DNA of 64,000 bases from Tillus elongatus (lineage: Eukaryota > Arthropoda > Insecta > Coleoptera > Cleridae): positions 13,000,993-13,064,992 of the forward strand of contig OZ023265.1 of NCBI GenBank assembly GCA_964006375.1, written 5' to 3'. The notes beneath the pieces were generated by a model. It searched no databases. It was not told the DNA's origin and saw nothing but the letters and a program-made list of their open reading frames with translations. A program made the position numbers and the translations under genes. Positions 22,533 to 33,649 of this stretch are shown piece after piece (within the stretch, counting starts at the first letter, position 1; each line of letters opens with the position of its first letter).

Positions 22533-24076
22533 CATATTTTTTTCTCCCTCAGGGCTCGTACGCGGCTTCGCCGCCCCGCAGGCACTGCAGCCCTTGGCCT
22601 ATTGTGCATGCCCTTAGTCTCTTCACTCCACCCATTCCAAAATCACTGCGCCTTGAAGCAGTCTGCACAGCGATTGGTAGGGTGAAGTTTTATAATGCTC
22701 TTTATCCGGTCTTGACTGCCCGTAGATCAGTTTTTCTTTACGGTCCAGAGCTTTACACTCGCATAAGATGTGCTGGGCTGATTGCTCGCCCTCGCCGCAG
22801 AGTCTGCATGCGAGGTCCCCCTCGAACCGCCCCATTTTATGCAGGTGTTTCTTGACGGCCATGTGTCCCGTCAAGAGCTCTGTTATATTTCTGAGCTGTC
22901 CTCTGCTAAGATTTAGCAGCTCCAAAGCTCTCTTTGAACTGGGTTCGTCAAATATTGACTGCCCATGTCTGAGCCCTGGACAGTCCGCCCAGTACACCTT
23001 GTGCTGGTTTCTGACCCAGGACTTAATGGCTCCCCTGGAAGTGCACTTTCGTCACGCCCAGAGCCGGTTCTGGTCCCATAAATGGTTCTGCTGACCCTCT
23101 CTTCGCGAGACTGTCAGCTTCTTCATTGCCTTTAACCCCCGAGTGACCCGGCACCCAGATGAGGGTGACCTCATTCTGCCCAGCCAGGTCGCTCGTCTCA
23201 TCTCGGCACTCACTCACCAGCCAGGAATTTACCCGTGGGCTACTTAGGGCCTTAAGCGCTGCCTGGCTGTTTGTGGCTATGTGGATCCGCTTGTTGGTGT
23301 AGTCCCTCCTCTTGTTCTTCCGCGCACAGTGCAGGATGGCGTACATTTCAGCCTGAAAGACAGTTGCATGGGCTCCAAGAAAAAAACTATGACTTACCCT
23401 CGGTCCTTCCGAATGAACACCTGCCCCCGTTCCACGCTCCCCGCCGGATCCGTCCGTAAACTAGACAAGCGCGTCCCGTGGTATGCCCGGCGTCTCCTCC
23501 CGCCCTGCCACGCGGTCGAGGATTTCCACTGTAAAGTTGTTTTCCCTGCAGATTCTCGGGCTCGCGAAGTCTGACCTCATTTCAAGCATGGGATCCTTCA
23601 CATCTCCTGAATTTCGCAGTGGCCCTTGAAGTCTGGGTTGATCTTCAGTCTACCACTGCAGGTTAGTCTGTAGTCCTAGCCTGGCCTCCCACATAATAGC
23701 TAAGTGTAGTGGGGGGGGGGGGGCATATCCAGCAACACCTCAATGGCGGCTGTTGGGGTTGAAGACATAGCCCCTGTGGTACCTAGGCAAGCCATCCTTT
23801 GGATCTTGCCTAGTTTTTGTTTGGCACTGGATTGTGCCACCTTAGGCCACCAGACCAGTGCCGCGTATGTTAACGATAGTCTGACCACCCTTGTGTACAG
23901 CCAGTGGGCCATACTAGGTCTTAGTCCCCATGTTTTTCCATATAGCCGCCTAGTGACGGCTAAGGACATGACTGCCTTACGCAGTATTTTTTCAACGTGA
24001 CCATTCCAGGTTAGCTTAGAGTCCAATACAACCCCAAGATATTTTACCTCCCTGGCCATTGGAATGTTCCTACCTA
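22533..24076 (-). mobile_element. Family R copy, truncated and frameshifted
   Basis: Minus-strand copy starting at a T run (22533-22539) with the same 3' UTR as the 19.5-kb copy. Its frame is broken into pieces. 22623-22997 (124 codons) has the finger region (CRLCGEGEQSAQHILCEC). 23023-23346 (107 codons) has the second half of RNase H (ATNSQAA, where the catalytic Asp has become Asn, then WVPGHSGVKGNEEADSLAKR). 23700-24131 (143 codons) has the RT thumb with unrelated flanking codons at its start. Homology ends at about 24076 by 5' truncation. No clear target duplication was found. A run of about a dozen G's at 23711 breaks the frame. Confidence 0.85.
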
Positions 24077-24077
24077 T

Positions 24078-24500
24078 GATCGAAATTTGAAGCATTTGCC
24101 AAACAATTATAAAATTTTGCAGGTATTTCAAACAACTGACTAACGTCTAAAATAGTGGTTACGTTAGGTCTGACTAACATCTAAACCATCAGGTAATTAA
24201 CATTTATAACTAAGAATTGATATATGACATTTAAAACAATCACCGAGCAATAAAAAACTTTTTCGGACATCTGAAAGATCTGTCTAGCATTTTAAACACT
24301 GACAGAATGTTTTAAAAAGTTGTCAGTCAATCTACATATATGATCGACATTTAAAACAGTTGAAAACGAGGGTTATCAAACAATTAATAAAAACTTTCTC
24401 AGATATCTCAAACATCTGGCTGACATTTTAAACAACTAACTCACATTTCCAAAAGTTGTCAGGTAATCAATATATATATGATCGACATTTAAAACACTTA
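24078..24500. repeat. Diverged ~135-bp tandem repeat
   Basis: About three units begin with TGATCGACATTTAAAACA-like sequence (near 24078, 24210, 24340 and 24479). Each continues with a CAATTAATAAAAACTTT/CAGATATCTCAAACATCTG block and AGTTGTCAG. The units are strongly diverged and non-coding. Confidence 0.6.
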
Positions 24501-25273
24501 AATACGAGGATATATTTGATACCTAGTTAGCCTGGAAAGTTTTCACTAAGCAACTGAGTTCATAACTCTTTACATAGTATATATCTATAATGCTGGCTCG
24601 GTGTCGGACGCTATGAAACGAGCGAAATAGCGCGATATGTATATGTTAGTTTGATTGTACCTACGTGAAAACAAATATAATTTTCACCTAAGCGTTAAAA
24701 TAATTCAACAACAGGAAAAAGCTTCTTCTCACGGTGTAAATAACAAGTCCCGAATGAACTAAAATGAATATTTACTCCACAAATTTCTAATTAGTTTCGT
24801 TAAAATTTACTGTTCATTCTGTACGTAATTAACGCATGTTGTACATTAGATGTTCAGGTTCTTAACATTAGACTCTCTGAATAAATTAACACTGTTCCAT
24901 CCGTTTACAGTAAATGGCTTGTAATGGAAATTATAGACCATAACAGAAGAAATTCTGCACACCAGAATATGAACATAAATTTTTTACAGAGTGTAATGAA
25001 TATTAATCAACGTATTCGTACTCCGATCTAATAAATCTGCAAGACCCATCTTGATAATGTCTATCAACCATTCTATAAGCTAAAATAATATATTCTTTAG
25101 TTGAATAAAATTGAGTAAAATGATGACGCTTTTACAATATTTTTTTTAGAAAGTAATTTCCTGTAAATTATATGGCATTAACCTATTCTTTACGGTTTTG
25201 GATTTTAAGAGGGTTAATTGTTGTTAAAAGTTAGTAAGCGTATGGCATTAGCCAACTATTTCTAAACCTTTTC
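24501..25273. other. AT-rich non-coding stretch
   Basis: No coding region or known repeat recognised. Confidence 0.45.
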
Positions 25274-25693
25274 TCAATTTGCTAAAATATCTGGTTTGAT
25301 GTATAAAAACGTCAAGACAAATATTAGCCACCAACCTCTCAGTACGCCAGTCCTGCAAAACATCGAGGCTACGCAAATCGTAGTCAACACTTCCTCTGCT
25401 GGCCCAATACAGCTCATTTCTGCATATAACACTCCACAAAAGAGAATTCTAAACGCCGACCTAGACCTCTTATTCGATACCAACCAGTCCATAATAATTG
25501 CTGGCGATTTAAATTCCAAACACCCCAATTGGCATTCTCGTAATGCCAACACAAATGGGAAAATCCTCCAAGCCTATGTCTATAACCATGCAAACTTCAC
25601 GGTTGACGCTCCCCAAATACCCACACACTTCGGCAGTGCGGGCAGACCCGACGTGCTCGACATAGTAATCATGTCGAACACCACCCTTCTCTG
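25274..25693 (+). pseudogene. Jockey-type endonuclease fragment
   Basis: About 132 codons (25296-25691) of the EEP endonuclease of a Jockey-clade retrotransposon. The motifs are PIQLISAYNTPQ, then IIIAGDLNSKHPNWHSR, the metal-binding/catalytic D-x-N motif followed by the SKHxxWxSR signature of the clade, and GRPDVLDIVI near the end. The catalytic SDH histidine region is not reached; homology stops at about 25693, where the minus-strand family J sequence starts. This endonuclease differs from the one belonging to family J (see 36030-37645), so the two halves come from different elements. Confidence 0.75.
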
Positions 25694-27045
25694 ATGAGTC
25701 GGCACGTCGCTGGGCAAGGGATGGCAGCCTTTGAGTGAGGGTAGGGTCACCGACGAGACGTATAGCTCTCTTCTGAATTGAGTACAGGATAGCGAGTGTA
25801 AAAGCGGCAGCGGCACCCCAGATGTGGGAGCAGTATTCGAGGTTTGGCCTTATTTTTGAAGTATATAAGGTAAAGAGATTAGCTGGTGAAAAGTATTTGC
25901 GAGCCCGGAAGAGGAAACCTAATTTCTTAGCAGCCGCTTCTGCAATTGATGTGACATGTTGGTGCCAATTGAGATTTCGATCCACAGAAATGCCAACAAG
26001 TGAAAAGGACTCATTACTTTGAATAACTTGGTTGTTCATTGTGACGGGTCTACGGCTGGTATATCTCTTATGAGATAGAAAGCAAGACTGAGATTTGGTG
26101 GAGTTGAATTGTACAATATTTCTACTTCCCCAGTCTAATATTTTTTTTGGAGATCGGCAAAGACAGAACCCTCCATGAGTCTGCGATCCTCATTTAATTG
26201 GGCTAAAGAGACAGGCTTAGAATATTGTATATTTGAGTGGACGGTGCTGTCATCCGCGTAACTGTGAACTGGGTTGAATGTGCTAGAGAGGAGGTCATTG
26301 ATGTGGAGAAGAAACAAAGTAGGGGCTGAAGCTGAACCTTAAGGGACTCCTGCATTAGTTGAATACAGTTTAGAGGAATGGCCATCCACGACAACAGAAA
26401 TGCTCCGGTTGGAGAGAAAATTTGCTGTCCAGGTACAGAGTTTGGTGGTAGGCCATAGGCCGGAAGTTTATTAAGCAGCGCTGCGTGCCAGACCTGGTCG
26501 AGTGCTTTGGATATGTCTAGAGCGACAATCTGGAATTCACCGTGTAGTTCCATAGACTTGTTCCAAAAATGGGTGACAAAGGAAAGGAGGTCGGCAGTTG
26601 ATCTTCGTTGACGGAATCCATACTGCCTGTTGTGGATTAGACTGTGTTTTCAACAAATTTTAGTAATTCGGTGTTTATATACTTTTCCATCACTTTAGAG
26701 ACGACTGAAAGGAGAGAAATAGGCATTTAGTTGCTAGGAAGCGCTTTGGATCCTTTCTTGGGGACGGGTTGTACTCGAGCAGTTTTCCAGTTACTAGGGA
26801 ATATGCCTCTATTGTAAGATGTCTGAAACAGGCGAGTCAGGACAGGAGCCAGTTCTGGTGCTTCTTTTTGAGAACAATTGCTGTGATCTCGTCAAGGCCA
26901 GAGGCTCTCCTGGTATTAAGAGAAGAGATCATCTTTCCTACCTTTTTAGTTTTGAAAACGATATGCGTCATTTTATGCGCGACATTGGGGACTGTTGGTA
27001 GTTGAATATTTGGAGGTGGGTTGGGAGTAGGCTGTGGGTTTAGTT
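25694..27045 (-). mobile_element. Family J copy, RT region, broken
   Basis: Minus-strand J sequence running from the region before RT (27045) through motifs ALDISKALDQVWHAAL (about 26500), INDLLSSTFNPVHSYADD (about 26270) and FSLVGISVDRNLNWHQHVT (about 25990) to TQRLPSLAQRRAD, where it breaks off. Frameshifts and stops separate the pieces. The open frame 25509-26039 crosses the junction and fuses the RT thumb to antisense endonuclease sequence, so it is a chimeric artefact. The J 3' end is absent. Confidence 0.82.
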
Positions 27046-27079
27046 AAGTTTATGGTTTAACGGTCTATAATTAGTGGCT

Positions 27080-27500
27080 AATTTTCGTAGAAAAAATTCG
27101 TTAATGAGGAGGCCGCGACTTTTGAATTTAAAAATATGCCTTCAAGTGAGCGCACACTAGGCCCCCTAGAATCCATATCCGGGTTTACTTACAATTTTGA
27201 TCTGTTTAAATATATACAGGGTGGCGCTTTTCTACGGTAAGGCTCAGTATAATTGTTGTTTTACAAGATACGAGAAAAAATTGTATACGTTAATAATACG
27301 GTGGCTTGAACTGCATCTTATAAAATTATTTTGACAACATGGTGGCCCATAAGTCGGTGATAGAAATTTTCTTGTTTCAGTGAATTTCCGCAGAAAAAAA
27401 TCCCTAATGTAGAGAGCGACTTCCGAATTTTGACAAGATTCCTTCAAATAAGTGCGAACTAGGCCTCCTAGAACACTTATCCAGCTTTGTTTTGGAACTT
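27080..27500 (+). repeat. Two partial family H units
   Basis: Two starts of family H (palindrome plus GAGCGCACACTAGGCCCCC and AGTGCGAACTAGGCCTCC variants) lie on either side of a segment with GGTGGCCCATAAGTCGG. They are diverged and lack a TA array and the hairpin end. Confidence 0.65.
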
Positions 27501-27590
27501 TCGTCGAAAAGCTTTTAATGAATAATTATATCGTGGCAGGTGGGTTATTACCTTTATATAAGGCTAAATGTATTCTCACAACAATTAGAA

Positions 27591-27631
27591 CCGTATACCG
27601 ATTTCGCTCAAATTAGAGCTCGTCAGTACAG
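27591..27631 (-). ncRNA. Hammerhead ribozyme-like core, locus 2 copy 1
   Basis: CUGUA, CUGACGA, stem II GCUC/GAGC, GAAA, then a drifted stem III (AUCGGU), A at the cleavage position and UACGG. Stem I pairs over five positions with one wobble. The core bases are intact; only the palindrome is damaged. Confidence 0.68.
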
Positions 27632-27910
27632 CATACTAATTGCAGCGAAAATACACCTATAAAGTAATACGACTATGATAGCCAGCCTTCCAACACTAAG
27701 TGAGTGATGAGACACGAACTAATATGCCGCCACCTAGTTGCGGAACCAAGTAGTATGTTGTCACGCCAGCTCCAAATAACACAAAGTGTTAAAAAATAGA
27801 GACTGTATTCAACCAACTAACAATTTAGTAAATTGTCAGTCCTGGCCCATTTCTACCCTAATATAGGGGCAAATTATGTAAGGCTAGATGTATTCTCACA
27901 ACAATTAGAA

Positions 27911-27951
27911 CCGTAGACCGGTTTCGCTCTAATTAGATCTCGTCAGTACGG
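27911..27951 (-). ncRNA. Hammerhead ribozyme-like core, locus 2 copy 2
   Basis: CCGUA, CUGACGA, stem II with one mismatch in five pairs (GAUCU/AGAGC), GAAA, perfect palindromic ACCGGU, C17 and UACGG. Stem I is a perfect five-pair helix whose sequence differs from locus 1 by compensatory changes. Together with 7088-7128, one of the best candidates for activity. Confidence 0.75.
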
Positions 27952-28294
27952 TATACTAATTGCAGCGAAAATACACCTATAAAGTAATACGGCTATGGTA
28001 GCCAGCCTCCCAAAACTAAGTGAGATGTAAGAGAATTTACTAAATTGTTAGTTGGTTGTATACAGTCTCAATTTTTTACATTCTGTGTTATTTGGAGCTG
28101 CCGTGAGAACATACTACTTGGTTACGCAACGAGGGGGCGACACGTGTAAAAGCGTAAAAACACGAACTAACGTGCCGTCACCTAGTTGCGGAACCAAGTA
28201 GTATGTTGTCACGCCAGCTCCAAATAACACAAAGTGTTAAAAAATTGAGACTGTATACAACCAACTAACAATTTAGTAAATTGTCATATATATT

Positions 28295-28540
28295 AGTAAA
28301 TACCTTTGTTGGACAGGAAAATCGGACCATTTTTTTCAGGAACATTTTATGTTTATTTTCGGAATTTTTTAATTTGTGCACAGTAAAATTATTTTGATTT
28401 GAATGTGGTACCTACATTGTTTCTGCTATATAGGTTTTACAGGCAACCAAATTTGATACCCGCTGTTATTTAAAAAAACATATTTGCTATTAAAAACATG
28501 TTTATATCACTACCATAACGCACTTGCTGCGTCCAGACTT
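28295..28540 (+). repeat. Family H 3' sub-element fragment
   Basis: It holds the GGACAGGAAAATCGG block, TATAGGTTTTACAGGCAACC and the terminal hairpin ACGCACTTGCTGCGTCCAGA at about 28518-28537. It directly follows the hammerhead repeats. Confidence 0.72.
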
Positions 28541-29425
28541 TTAATGTTTTACCCACTGTAGCAAGCCCTCGACTCCAAGCAACGGCTTCCACCCAGTATC
28601 CTGATCCTGGTCGTTTTTGAACATTTTACGTGATATTCAATGCACAAGTAAACATTATTAACATTACTATCATAATTGATATTATTACACATTAAACATT
28701 GTATTAGAAAGATGTGTTAAGTTTAGATTAAAATCTACAGAAAGCCATAATTTCCATCTCTAGTAAAGTTATTGACAAGTAGCATAATGACTTTACGATA
28801 TCAGGTCAGGTTATGCACGATTATTTAAGTAATGAATCTTGTAATGCTGGTAATGATATCTACGTGTCTAGAAAATCAAAACCACTAGATAGATTCATTA
28901 CGATTTGATAGGTGAGATCGCGGTTACAGATAACAGTTACATAAATTAGTAAAAAAAACTGGTAATAATCGCCAGAAGCACTTAGAAGTGCATTAAAAAC
29001 ATTTGCCACTTTGAGATTTTATAAACAAGCTATGTGATGTTAGCCCGAAAGAAATCGCCGTATTTTTAGCGAATTTTCACAAAGGAAATTCGCTTATAGA
29101 GAGGTAACGACTTACAAGTGTAAGAAAATAGGGAAACCGTCTAATTAAAAGGTATATTGAAGTAAACTGGACATCGTAATGGAATGCTAATTGTTACGTA
29201 TATTAAGTACATGTGGCGCGGACCGATGCTCGATGCTGCTTGAGATGTGTCCCCTCTCTGACCCATATCGCACTGCTTTGCTGCACTTGCACCCTCTTCC
29301 CACCAGGACCAGCAAACCCAGGGATCACCACCGGCTGCGTGTTAAGAAACTTGCGATGTTCCCAGCTTACAAAAGTGTTGCAAAAATATATTCGAATGAG
29401 CGCAAATAGAAGAGGTCAGTGCACT
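28541..29425. other. Non-coding stretch
   Basis: Mostly unrecognised. At about 29065-29110 a hairpin-like AGCGAATTTTC...GAAATTCGCT followed by GAGAGGTAACGAC resembles the start of family H or a relative. The 72- and 79-codon open frames near 29191-29452 overlap in different frames and show no family signature. Confidence 0.4.
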
Positions 29426-29429
29426 AGAA

Positions 29430-30646
29430 AATTCTTTCCGGAGGCTAAATAACTGGAAAACTGCTAGAGTACAATCCGTCCCCAAGAAAGGATCCAAAGC
29501 GCTTTCTAGCATCCACAGGCCTATTTCTCTCCTTTCAGTCATCTCTAAAGTGATGGAAAAGTATATAAACACCGAATTACTAAAATTTGTTGAAAACACA
29601 GTCTAATCCACAACAGGCAGTATGGATTCCGTCAACGAAGATCAACTGCCGACCTCCTTTCCTCTGTCACCCATTCTTGAAACAAGTATATAGAACTACA
29701 CGGTGAATCCCAGATTGTCGCTTTAGACATATCCAGAGCATTCGACCAGGTCTGGCACGCAGCGCTGTTTAATAAACTTCCGGCCTATGGCCTACCACCA
29801 AAACTTTGTACCTGGACAGCAAATTTCCTCTCCAACCGGAGCATTTCTGTTGTCGTGGATGGCCATTCCTCTAAACTGTATCCAATTAATGCAGGAGTCC
29901 CTCAAGGTTCAGCTTTAGTCTTGCTTCCTATCTCATAAGAGATACACCAGCCCTAGACCTATCACAATAAACGACCAAGTCATTCAAAGTAAAGAGTCCT
30001 TTTCTCTGGTTGGCATTTCTGTGGATCGAAATCTCAATTGGCACCAACATGTCACATCCATTGCAGAAGCGGCTGCTAAGGAATTAGGTTTCCTCTTCCG
30101 GGCCCGCAAATACTTTTCACCAGCTAATCTCTATACCTTATATACTTCACAAATAAGGCCAAGCATCGAATACTGCTCCCACATCTGGGGTGCCGCTGCC
30201 GCTTCCACACGCGCTATCCTGGACTCCATTCAGAAGAGAGCTATACGTCTCATCGGTGACCTTCCCTCACCCAAAAGTTGCCATCCCCTGCCCGCCGACA
30301 CGCCGTTGGTGACCTCTCTCTCTCTCTCTTATAGATATCTGCACGGGCACTGCTCAGAGGAGCTTTCTTACATAGTTGCTCCACTTGCTGCCCCCAACAG
30401 ATCTACCAGGGAAACAGAGCGAATGCACCCTTTTACTGTCCAGGTCACCACACATAGAGCGTCTTATTATGCCCGCTCTTTTGTCCCGAGGACTTCCAAG
30501 TTGTGTAACTCCTTGCCGGTTTTTCCTTCTCCTCCGAATCTACAACCCTCAAGTACAGAATTAACAAGTTGCCTCTTTCCTCCTTGTCGACACCCACGGT
30601 ACGATATTATTTAGGCTGTAAGCCATCGTGGTGTGTTGTTGAATCA
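29430..30646 (+). mobile_element. Family J copy with 3' end
   Basis: A plus-strand copy from before RT to the 3' end. The early RT is riddled with stops and frameshifts. An internal deletion joins PQGSAL directly to the region preceding the thumb, so YADD is lost. After it, 30021-30614 is open for 197 codons. The 3' UTR has GGCTGTAAGCC and ends in a short A run at about 30641-30646, next to reverse-oriented family H sequence. Confidence 0.85.
30021..30614 (+). CDS. Family J RT thumb and C-terminal part
   Basis: A 197-codon open piece: VDRNLNWHQHVT near the start is part of the RT strand conserved after YADD in non-LTR elements. It continues with the IRPSIEYCSHIWGAAAAST block, the basic region QKRAIRLIGD and the tail FVPRTSKLCNSLP. 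It lacks all catalytic residues. The Met used (30021) is internal to the ancestral protein. It is not expected to be functional. Confidence 0.75.
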   Translation: MDRNLNWHQHVTSIAEAAAKELGFLFRARKYFSPANLYTLYTSQIRPSIEYCSHIWGAAAASTRAILDSIQKRAIRLIGDLPSPKSCHPLPADTPLVTSLSLSYRYLHGHCSEELSYIVAPLAAPNRSTRETERMHPFTVQVTTHRASYYARSFVPRTSKLCNSLPVFPSPPNLQPSSTELTSCLFPPCRHPRYDII

Positions 30647-31048
30647 TAAAAAAGCCAAAGCATCAGAGAAAGGGTCTATTTGAAATGACTTTTCTGTAAA
30701 TGTTTTTAGTGAAATGAAGGATGATGACGGTTGAACCTGAAACTTAAGCGTTTGCAGAACACTCTTCTGCCGCATTTTCTTAACATAATCGTATTTGTTT
30801 TAGGTTGTTTGCTTAAATGTTGCCAAGTTTGACGTTTCAAATCGCGACTTTGATGCTTTGAGGAAAACCCCAAATTCTTTTCTTTAAGTGCTACTGGCAT
30901 CTAGGACGAAACAAGGAACTTAGTAAGATTATTGATTATTGCTGGTATAACACACTGATCAGCTCAAATAAGAGCGAAACTAATATGTGATGAAATTTTT
31001 TCAAAATTCAAAAGACGGGATCTCCTCAATAGTGATTTTTTTTACACC
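30647..31048 (-). repeat. Family H fragments with decayed hammerhead between
   Basis: Reverse-oriented H sequence covers 30647-30900 (AAAGCATCAGAGAAAGGGTC to the CCCCAAATTCTTTTCTTTAA block). After a ~110-bp gap holding the hammerhead relic, the H start appears at about 31000-31048 (AAAAGACGGGATCTCCTCAATAG). Confidence 0.7.
30951..30989 (+). ncRNA. Decayed hammerhead-like core on plus strand
   Basis: CACA, CUGAUCA (one core change from CUGANGA), stem II GCUC/GAGC with a long A-rich loop, GAAAC, then a disrupted stem III and UGUG that can still pair with CACA. Same family as 7088-7128 in opposite orientation, apparently a solitary relic. Confidence 0.5.
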
Positions 31049-31599
31049 TTCCATGTAGAATACAGAAATAAACATGTAAACAGGATATGTGCGGGAGCTA
31101 AAAGGAATTTAGATGAACAGGATGCGATACGAGGAAGTGATAATACCACAGTGAACGAACTAGCTGACTGTGATTACTAAGAACATTAAACTAATGGCGA
31201 TAAAATGAAACGTTTATGCAGTTATAAGAAAAAATGGCAATCTACAAAACGAATACGATTTTTAATGTAACTTAATGCACTTGACACTTGGAAATTACTG
31301 TGAAATAACTTTCCGATATATATACGAGGTAAGCGCCAACATATCCCGGCCTGGTATAGATCCAGGATATCGCAGCGCGTCCAAACTTGATAAAACATTG
31401 TTTTTTTTAAAGAAAGTTCACTTAAAAACCCAATACCAAAATGACTATGGAAGCAAAAGAAAAAGCACGACGATAAAATATTATGTTTAGTAAAAATTCA
31501 CTAAAATCCTAACGTAACGTTCAATTACTTACATTAAATTTGTAGTTACTTTTTTAGGAACTGAAATTATTTCTGTACGTCATAACGTCTGGATATGAT
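31049..31599. other. AT-rich non-coding stretch
   Basis: No coding region or recognised element. Confidence 0.4.
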
Positions 31600-32276
31600 A
31601 TGATTAAGGAAAAATTAAAAGGCTTTCACTACCAGACACTCCATATACAGAAACCTCACTGAATAGACTTTCAATGGTAGTGATCTAGCTCCAGTAATTA
31701 AAGTGCTCTTTGTTTTTCGGCACCAGAGTAAAAAATAACTTTCTTTTCACACGCAAAAACCTGAGTGAATGTTCTGTCATATGCAGAAACCTGACTGGTT
31801 AGACTTTCAATAGTATTGCTCCGAATGACATGTGATCGATTTCGGCCATGGAGCAAAAAATCGGGTGTTTCTTTGGTTCTCTCTCCACATCATTGACATT
31901 TTCTCCGCCCGCCGTAGTTTATACGTCACTTTTAGGTGGCATGTCACTTGTCCTTTTCAATTTGCATTTTACAGTTAGGTCTCTGAAGATCCATGTTAGA
32001 GACTCCATTTTGTTCGTCTGATAAAATTAAAATGATTTCTGATTTCTTCGAGTCTTGTGATGTTCTTGACTTCTTGTTTTATGCAGTTTTTGTTTGGAAT
32101 CCTGAAGACAATGGATGAAAAACCAAACTTTGGCAACTTTTCATATAGCAATTTTCTGTAACACAGACAGGAAACAGTAAGTATTAGCCACAAAATGTCA
32201 TTCATATCCTTCTTTTCTTTCTGAATTTCACATGTTCAGATGTTCTCGGTGAGTTCTGCTCGGCTGTACTTGCTTT

Positions 32277-33325
32277 TAGTGAATTTTCTTTAAAAAATTC
32301 AACAATGAGGAGATCCCGACTTTTGAATTTTGAAAAAAATTCTTCAAATAATCGCTAATTAGGCCCCCTAGAACACATATCCGGGGTCAGTTTCAATTTT
32401 TATATGTACGCTGGTTTATATCGTTACATGTGAGCTACCTGCCAAAATTTAGCTCTGTAGGTCAAAAGACAAAAAAGTTATGGGCATTTAAAGAAAAATA
32501 CATTGGGGTTTTTCTCAAATTGTCAAAGTGACAATTTAAAACGTCAAAATTCGCAACATTTAAGCAAATGACTTGAATCTAATACGGGCTATGGAAAGAA
32601 AATGTCTCAAGAAGAATGTTTTACAAACCCTGAAGTCTTAGTTTCAACCGTCATTGTCCTTCATTTTACTAAAATATTTCCAGAAAATTCATTTCAAATC
32701 GACCCTGTCTCTGGTGCTTGGCAGTAGCCTTACCTATAGAGTTTATCGTTTAATGGTATAAAATTTTTGTCGAATTTTCGTAAAAAATCAATAAAGCTCA
32801 ATATATCCGTTATTATACAAGATATGAAAAAATATTTTATACATTAATTATAGGGTGTCTTGAGCTACATCTTAAAATATTATTTCGACAATCACAGGCT
32901 GGCCCATAAGTCGTTGGTGATACAAATAATCTCTTTTTAGTCGAAAACGCCTTATGTTTTTGCATTTTCCATCGAAATATAATGCATTTTTGTAAGTAAA
33001 GAAATTCTGGACGCAGCAAGTGCGTTATGGTAGCGAATTTTGATTAAATCCTTCATATTTGAAAAGCTCAATCTGCTATTAACCTATAAGGTTAACCAAG
33101 AAACTGATTTTTTCGGTTACACTATGTTTACTTTCGGAAATTTTTGTACGTTTTCAAACAATAAAGTTATTTTGATGAAACATGGCACATCGTTTTTACT
33201 ATATATGTTTTACTGGTAATCAAATTTGATGCTTGCTTTCTGGAAAAAAAGGACACATATTTGCTATTAAAAATATTTTTATGAAAATTCACTACCATAA
33301 CGCACTTGCTGCGCCCCGAACTTTT
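32277..33325 (+). repeat. Family H copy, forward, with short internal deletion
   Basis: It runs from TTTTAGTGAATTTTC to the hairpin CGCACTTGCTGCG. Sequence from the microsatellite to the CTGGCTAACGAAC block is missing (jump at about 32405 from TTTATATGT to ACGCTGGTTTATATC). All other blocks are present in order. The inverted-repeat sub-element is at 33008-33320. Confidence 0.88.
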
Positions 33326-33649
33326 TTATGTTTGTGGTTGTCTGTAGCTTTTTATGTAGTTGATTAATTTGACTTTTAACCTGTTGCTTTTGACTCCATC
33401 AGAGTGTTGTTCATATTGTGGGACTCCAGTCCCGTTTTTTAAATTTGTACATTTTGTAGAAATGTTTTGATAACTCCTGACACTAATGTCAATTTTAATC
33501 TTGCATGGCCGTTAGAGCTATTCTGAATTTTGACACTTCGTTTGCTGGACCTTGTGTCTTTCTGTAGTTGCAGTGTTAGTCACTAGCATGGTAGACCTAC
33601 CAGAAACATAGTTTCTGATAACCGTTTTTTACATTCTAGGTCTAAACCC

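Larger units (their letters stand above)
27530..28290 (-). repeat. Second locus of hammerhead tandem repeat
   Basis: About one and a half direct units, offset 320 bp, related to 6886-7765: shared blocks include AACTAACAATTTAGTAAATTGTC, CCCATTTCTACCCTAATA and ACCTATAAAGTAATACG. Hammerhead cores lie at 27591-27631 and 27911-27951 on the minus strand. The end (about 28030-28285) holds an inverted half-unit, so the last part is a palindrome around a ~20-bp spacer. Confidence 0.82.

Noticed and set aside
25509..26039. 176-codon frame as a novel fusion protein
   Set aside because: Its second half is antisense of an endonuclease and it spans a rearrangement junction; no start signal.
25274..27045. 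Twin-priming inversion of a single retrotransposon
   Set aside because: The endonuclease differs from that of family J at 37 kb, and the inverted part is at the wrong end of the element.
29191..29452. 72- and 79-codon overlapping frames as a small host gene
   Set aside because: No family motif, overlapping frames equally open, no promoter or splice context.
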